From assembly GCA_030753675.1 (NCBI GenBank), contig JASMBU010000006.1, positions 1-64,000 on the forward strand: a DNA stretch of 64,000 nt, written 5' to 3'. The position numbers were made by a program, and so were the translations under genes. Under the pieces are notes generated by a model. The model saw nothing but the letters and a program-made list of their open reading frames with translations, was not told the origin of the DNA and made no database searches. Origin of the DNA: Methylococcales bacterium. Its GTDB lineage: Bacteria > Pseudomonadota > Gammaproteobacteria > Methylococcales > Methylomonadaceae. Below are positions 59,697-64,000 of the stretch, piece after piece; position 1 is the stretch's first letter, and the number at the start of each line of letters is the position of its first letter.

Positions 59697-61901
59697 ATGG
59701 CTGAAACCATGATCCTGATTCCCGTTCGTACCAGCCGGCAAGGTACATCGTTGAATGCAGGAAAATTAAAAGATAACTACCGTGATGAAACATCAACGAT
59801 AGAAATTCATGGCGAAGACATGACAAGACTGGGGTTAACCAAAGGTGACCGCGTCAGAATGATCTCCATTCATGGGGCTTGTGCCGAAGTCACCTGTAAA
59901 GCACAGAAAGGAGCAGATGCCGTTCCAGGACTGATCTTCATGGCTTATGGACCCACATCAAGCTTATTTATGGAGGCAGATACCGCAGGAACTGGTATGC
60001 CTTTATCAAAGCAACTGGAAATCACGCTAGAAGGGCCCTTAGCACCTGATGGCTCTGTTATTCCCGCTCAACCCAACCTAACTGGCATAACCAGTAATTT
60101 AGCTGCTAGCCCACTGTCCGTTGACCAAGTCGGCTTTCTTAACGCCTTATCAGGCAGTCAATTCAGTCCTGCTCAAGCCTTATGGCTCAGCGGTTACTTT
60201 GCCGCTTTAAGTGGTTCCGGATTAGCGCCTGGCGACTTTACCGGCTCAACCCAAACCAACAATACCGCACAACTGCCTTTACTCACTATCCTGTTCGGTT
60301 CTGAAACCGGTAACGGTGAACATTTAGCAGAAGACCTACTGGAACAAGCCAAAGCCAAAGGGTTTAATGTCCAAATACAAGACATGATGGACTATGACGT
60401 TGCTAATTTACCCGATGAACAATACCTATTAGTCATTGTCAGCACCCAAGGCGAAGGCGATCCACCATTAACAGCGGGTAAATTACACAACTATTTCAAA
60501 AATGATGAAGCGCCTGAACTAACACAATTAAAGTTTGCCGTTTTTGCTTTAGGCGATAGCAGTTATGAATTTTACTGCCAAACAGGGAAAGACTTCGATG
60601 ACTTTTTGGCCAAAACCGGCGCCACACGACTATTGGATCGCGTTGATGCCGATATTGATTTTGAAGAACCTGCTGAAGCTTGGATAGATGATGTTTTAGC
60701 ACTTTATCAAACTGTAGCAGAAAAAGCCGGCGGCGCTGTTTCTAACCGTGATACCGAAAAAACTACCTCTAAAAAATCAACCTATTCCAAAACAAACCCC
60801 TTTATGGCACCAATGCTTAACGTTGTTAACCTTAATGGCGAAGGTTCAATTAAGGAAACCTGTCATATTGGAATAGACCTGACAGGTTCAGAGCTAAGCT
60901 ATGAGCCTGGTGATGCTTTAGGCGTTTATCCACTCAATGACAGCCGTTATGTCGAGCAACTATTAAACACACTTAATATGACTGGTGACGAAATCGTAAC
61001 CCTTGGAAAAGAGGAATTACCGCTCAAACAAGCTTTTCAAGAAAGGCTTGATATCACGGCGCTTAGCCGCGTCAACATGGAGAAATTTGCTGACTTAACC
61101 GCCAGCGATGCACTCAAAAAATTATTAGCTAAAGACAACAGTGAACAATTCAAAGACTATATCTGGGGCCGACAAATACTGGATCTGGTTGAAGACTACA
61201 CTAGCGAAAACTATAGCGCCCAAAACTTTATCACTATTTTAAGACGCATTCCTGCCAGGCTTTATTCTATAGCCTCCAGCATCAAGGCCCACCCTGAAGA
61301 AGTTCAGTTACTAGTTGGTTCTGTACGCTACAACAGCTTCGAACGCGACCGTGAAGGGGTCTGCTCAACGTTTTTAAATGGCCGGGTGACGCCCCCTGAA
61401 ACATTAGCTGTTTATGTCCATGCCAACAAAAACTTCAGTTTACCTAAGGACTCTAATACGCCCGTGATTATGGTCGGCCCCGGAACCGGGCTAGCACCTT
61501 TCCGTTCATTCCTTGAAGAACGAAAAGCCACCGGTGCAAGTGGTCCCAACTGGCTGTTTTTTGGTGACCAACACCAAGCCTGTGATTATCTCTATGGCGA
61601 TGAGCTTGACCAAATGAAAAGTGATGGTCTGTTAACCAATTTAGACCTTGCTTTCTCAAGAGACCAAGAAGAAAAAATTTACGTCCAGACGCGAATCCTT
61701 GCTCGCTCAAAAGAAATCTACGAGTGGCTGGAAAAAGGAGCCTACTTTTATATTTGTGGTGATGCGGAACGAATGGCCAAAGACGTACACAAAGCACTCA
61801 TAGAATCTGTCAAAATTGAGGCGGGTATTGATGAACAGGCCGCTGAAAGCTATATCGATAAGTTGCTTGAAAGCCGGCGCTATCAACGTGATGTATATTA
61901 A
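59697..61901 (+). CDS. FwdD-like molybdopterin domain fused to CysJ-like NADPH diflavin reductase
   Basis: 734 residues in one frame. Residues 1-115 match FwdD, the small formylmethanofuran dehydrogenase subunit that holds part of the molybdopterin dinucleotide: GKLKDNYRDE, EDMTRLGLTKGDRVRM, GLIFMAYGPTSS and DTAGTGMP. From about 138 it is CysJ-like to its end: PLSVDQVGFLNAL...LWLSGYFAAL, flavodoxin (GSETGNGEH 201-209, TQGEGDPP, LGDSSYEFYCQTGKDFD), FAD site RLYSIASS (521) and GVCSTFLNG (554), NADPH site VGPGTGLAPFRSFLEER (593) and the C-terminal RRYQRDVY. No sulfite reductase haemoprotein gene is near, and the neighbour is fhcB. Most likely it docks on FhcB and moves electrons between its Mo/W site and NADP(H). 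Confidence 0.88.
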   Translation: MAETMILIPVRTSRQGTSLNAGKLKDNYRDETSTIEIHGEDMTRLGLTKGDRVRMISIHGACAEVTCKAQKGADAVPGLIFMAYGPTSSLFMEADTAGTGMPLSKQLEITLEGPLAPDGSVIPAQPNLTGITSNLAASPLSVDQVGFLNALSGSQFSPAQALWLSGYFAALSGSGLAPGDFTGSTQTNNTAQLPLLTILFGSETGNGEHLAEDLLEQAKAKGFNVQIQDMMDYDVANLPDEQYLLVIVSTQGEGDPPLTAGKLHNYFKNDEAPELTQLKFAVFALGDSSYEFYCQTGKDFDDFLAKTGATRLLDRVDADIDFEEPAEAWIDDVLALYQTVAEKAGGAVSNRDTEKTTSKKSTYSKTNPFMAPMLNVVNLNGEGSIKETCHIGIDLTGSELSYEPGDALGVYPLNDSRYVEQLLNTLNMTGDEIVTLGKEELPLKQAFQERLDITALSRVNMEKFADLTASDALKKLLAKDNSEQFKDYIWGRQILDLVEDYTSENYSAQNFITILRRIPARLYSIASSIKAHPEEVQLLVGSVRYNSFERDREGVCSTFLNGRVTPPETLAVYVHANKNFSLPKDSNTPVIMVGPGTGLAPFRSFLEERKATGASGPNWLFFGDQHQACDYLYGDELDQMKSDGLLTNLDLAFSRDQEEKIYVQTRILARSKEIYEWLEKGAYFYICGDAERMAKDVHKALIESVKIEAGIDEQAAESYIDKLLESRRYQRDVY

Positions 61902-61916
61902 AAATCACGTTGATAG
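61880..61916. repeat. 13-bp perfect hairpin across the stop codon of the fusion gene
   Basis: CTATCAACGTGAT (61880-61892) pairs perfectly with ATCACGTTGATAG (61904-61916) around an 11-base loop that contains the TAA stop. The left arm also encodes the conserved YQRDVY end. No T-run follows. A second small hairpin (ATCCT/AGGAT) comes just after, and the word GTTGATAG recurs. It may stabilise the 3' end of the message. Confidence 0.75.
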
Positions 61917-62023
61917 TCAACTTCATCCTGTTGATAGGATTATGTTGGCAACAAGAATCAGGTAAAATAAGATGTTAATTGTTAAATTTACCAAATCCTT
62001 TAACTAAATATTTTACTGTTATT

Positions 62024-62755
62024 ATGTTTTTGAAAAAATTCTATTCTAGATCCAACCCAGCCATCCAGATTACGGCAGAGCAAGCGAGCCGATTCGCTAA
62101 AGAAATCGCCGGTGACTTCAATCCCCTACACGACCCTGATTCAAGACGCTTCTGCGTTCCGGGCGACTTATTGTTTGCACTGGTTTTAGAAAAATACGGC
62201 TTAAGTACGGATATGAACTTTACCTTTTCTAACATGGTCGGTCATGGTGTTAACCTTATCTTTCCCGATCAAAACAGTAACTCGATTGACATCCATGATG
62301 ACAAATCAAATACCTATTTAACTGTGGGTCATGACGGCCAAAACACCTCGGACAAATCACAGGTAGAAAACTTCATCAAGAATTATGTCGCGTTTTCAGG
62401 CCTTAATTTCCCCCATGTTCTGGTTCCCCTCATGGCTGAACAAAAGACCATGATCAATACTAATCGCCCTTTAGTCATCTACGAGAGCATGTCATTCAAA
62501 TTAAACCACCTTGATTTCACTGATCACCAGATCGTACCTGCCGATAATACCTTAGAAGTCAATGGTCGCCGCGGAGAGGCCCATCTACACTTTGATATTT
62601 TATCCGATGACGGTCAAATTGGACACGGTTTTAAAAAAATCCTGATCAGTGGTATTAAAGACTATGACCATGATGTCATTCATGCCTTTACTGAGAACTA
62701 TCTCGCCCATAAACACACGTATCAGCAACAAATACTTGAATCAGTATCTTCCTAA
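62024..62755 (+). CDS. DUF3581 family protein
   Basis: 243 residues from the ATG at 62024 (MFLKKFYSRSNPAIQ); the longer frame to 61979 adds 15 unconserved residues. ITAEQASRFAKEIAGDFNPLHDPDSRRFCVPGDLLFALVL is the hotdog-fold signature shared with MaoC-type dehydratases and is typical of DUF3581. Function unknown. Confidence 0.83.
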   Translation: MFLKKFYSRSNPAIQITAEQASRFAKEIAGDFNPLHDPDSRRFCVPGDLLFALVLEKYGLSTDMNFTFSNMVGHGVNLIFPDQNSNSIDIHDDKSNTYLTVGHDGQNTSDKSQVENFIKNYVAFSGLNFPHVLVPLMAEQKTMINTNRPLVIYESMSFKLNHLDFTDHQIVPADNTLEVNGRRGEAHLHFDILSDDGQIGHGFKKILISGIKDYDHDVIHAFTENYLAHKHTYQQQILESVSS

Positions 62756-62772
62756 ACTAAAAACTAATAACG

Positions 62773-63807
62773 ATGACAATTACACTTGGTGAACTAGCTG
62801 GCTTAATAAATGCCGAACTGATTAACGGAAACATAGAACAACCCATTCATGGCGTTGCGACACTCGAATCAGCTCAACCAGGCGACACCTCATTTCTAAC
62901 TAATTTCAAACACCTACCCAGTGCTCGTCAATCTAAAGCTTCTGCTATCATTATTGGACGCACTATCACTGACCTTGAAATACCTCAATTAGTCTCTAAC
63001 AATCCCTATTTAAGTTGGGCCAAAACTGTCGCATTATTTCAATCTGACCGTTCTTCACATTTACCCCCAACGATACACCCAAGCGCTAGTATCGACCCGA
63101 GTTGTCAAATTGCCGACAACACCCATATCGGTGCAAACGTTGTTATCGGTGCTAATACCACCGTCGGTTCAGATTGTAAAATACACAGCGGCGTTATTAT
63201 TGAAGAGAACTGTCAACTCGGTAATAATGTAGAAATGCACCCCAACGTGGTGATTCATTTTGGCTCTCAAATTGGTCACCGGTGTACTATTTGGTCTAAT
63301 GCTGTTATTGGTAGCTATGGCTTCGGAAATGCCAAAGATGGGGCCCGATTTGTTCGAATCCACCAATTAGGTAATGCCATTTTAGAAGATGATGTAGACA
63401 TCGGTTCAGGTGCTACGGTTGATCGAGGCGCTGTTGATAATACCGTTATTAAACGGGGTGCAAAAATTGATAACCTAGTCATGATCGCTCACAACGTTAT
63501 CATTGGTGAAGATACTGCAATTGCCGCCCAAACGGGCATCTCTGGCAGCACCAAAATTGGCAACCAAGTTCTGATTGCCGGTCAAGTCGGATTTGTCGGA
63601 CATATCGAAATTGGCGATCAATCCTTTGTCGGCGCACAAGCCGGTGTCTCTAAATCTTTTCCACCAGGCAGTAAAATAACGGGTTACCCGGCACGTAACT
63701 TAATGGATGTTAGACGTAGTGATACGGCTATCACACACTTGCCTGAACTGATAAAAAAAGTAAAACTACTCGAACAAGAACTCAATAAATTAACCCACAA
63801 AACCTAA
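62773..63807 (+). CDS. lpxD: UDP-3-O-(3-hydroxymyristoyl)glucosamine N-acyltransferase
   Basis: 344 residues. N-terminal uridine-binding domain (TLGELAGLINAELING, TSFLTNFKHLP), then a left-handed beta-helix of hexapeptide repeats with catalytic His in MIAHNVIIGEDTAIAAQTGISGS, and a C-terminal helix. Third step of lipid A synthesis. Follows the DUF3581 gene by 17 bases. Confidence 0.95.
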   Translation: MTITLGELAGLINAELINGNIEQPIHGVATLESAQPGDTSFLTNFKHLPSARQSKASAIIIGRTITDLEIPQLVSNNPYLSWAKTVALFQSDRSSHLPPTIHPSASIDPSCQIADNTHIGANVVIGANTTVGSDCKIHSGVIIEENCQLGNNVEMHPNVVIHFGSQIGHRCTIWSNAVIGSYGFGNAKDGARFVRIHQLGNAILEDDVDIGSGATVDRGAVDNTVIKRGAKIDNLVMIAHNVIIGEDTAIAAQTGISGSTKIGNQVLIAGQVGFVGHIEIGDQSFVGAQAGVSKSFPPGSKITGYPARNLMDVRRSDTAITHLPELIKKVKLLEQELNKLTHKT

Positions 63808-63815
63808 GAACTTTT

Positions 63816-64000
63816 TTAAAAATCCCATAATCTCTCTAGCCTCTTTGCAGAAACGGGGTAGGCTGTTTTTAGATGTTGTGCAAACAAGGATACTCTAAAC
63901 TCCTCTAAGCACCACCTGAAATTCTCTACTCCCGGTAGCACCGGTCCTTGCTTAGCTCTTTTGATAACACTGGTCCAATAACGCTGTTGAAACCGGCTAA
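63816..64000 (-). CDS. hrpA: ATP-dependent RNA helicase HrpA, C-terminal end (partial)
   Basis: The minus strand from the window edge reads SRFQQRYWTSVIKRAKQ, GPVLPGVENFRWCLEEFRVSLF, AQHLKTAYPVSAKRLERLWDF, then TAA at 63818-63816. This is the conserved C-terminus of HrpA (RWxLEExRVSLFAQxLxTxxPVSxKRL). Sixty codons are inside the window; the rest lies beyond 64000. Gene cut by the window edge, not by mutation. Confidence 0.85.
   Translation of the reverse strand, partial: SRFQQRYWTSVIKRAKQGPVLPGVENFRWCLEEFRVSLFAQHLKTAYPVSAKRLERLWDF

Noticed and set aside
59697-61901. Reading the fusion gene simply as sulfite reductase flavoprotein CysJ
   Set aside because: The extra 115-residue N-terminal FwdD-like domain, the absence of cysI and the divergent fhcB neighbour argue against a role in sulfate assimilation.

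Overview
The window looks like chromosome from a gammaproteobacterial methylotroph or methanotroph (Methylococcales-like or Methylophaga-like). Two things point there. The first is a large set of tetrahydromethanopterin (H4MPT) and methanofuran C1 genes: fae, mch, the Fhc complex, beta-RFAP synthase, and mfnD/E/F-type cofactor genes. The second is the classic gammaproteobacterial block mla-kdsDC-lptCAB-rpoN-hpf-rapZ, with minCDE, petABC, sspAB and short-form hisG. No methanol or methane oxidation gene lies in the window, so genus is not assigned.

Layout. 1-4180: the right end of an AT-rich integrative element inserted at the 3' end of the tmRNA gene (ssrA, minus strand). It carries a tyrosine integrase, an HUH-type Rep/relaxase-like protein, an IsdG-type haem monooxygenase and several very small genes, some under 60 codons. 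4668-10212: a HAD hydrolase, a pair of dynamin-like GTPases, a lipoprotein and a DUF2959 protein. 10223-22610: cofactor and C1 cluster, holding an MfnE-like kinase, pabB, MfnF-like, MfnD-like ATP-grasp, HisA-like protein, fae, CitG-like protein, RimK-like ATP-grasp, mch, a second ATP-grasp, beta-RFAP synthase, HAD phosphatase and a nucleotidyltransferase-like protein. 22939-25912: pntAB transhydrogenase. 25976-31912: rhodanese, thiC with its TPP riboswitch, minCDE, mgtE. 32032-39630: rapZ, hpf, rpoN, lptBAC, kdsCD and a Na/Ca exchanger on the minus strand, facing mlaFEDB-murA-hisGDC (39764-46578). 46674-50564: petABC and sspAB. 50600-54578: DUF1820, YtoQ, a decayed hybrid histidine kinase and a membrane spermidine-synthase-like protein. 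54670-61901: fhcC, fhcD, fhcA, fhcB on the minus strand, divergent from a fusion gene. 62024-64000: DUF3581, lpxD and the 3' end of hrpA.

The most striking feature is the Fhc locus. In the well-studied bacterial Fhc complex (Methylobacterium) FhcB is regarded as redox-inactive, so the complex releases formate. Here FhcB keeps four cysteines placed for a [4Fe-4S] cluster and the VCHGP cysteine at the position of the Mo/W ligand in archaeal FwdB. The divergent neighbour gene encodes an FwdD-like molybdopterin-dinucleotide-binding domain fused to a complete CysJ-like FMN/FAD/NADPH diflavin reductase. Together they suggest an NADP-coupled formylmethanofuran dehydrogenase that could take formyl units all the way to CO2, or run in reverse, without a separate formate dehydrogenase. 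This is inference from domain content and position, but it fits the nearby pntAB, which would balance NADPH and NADH.
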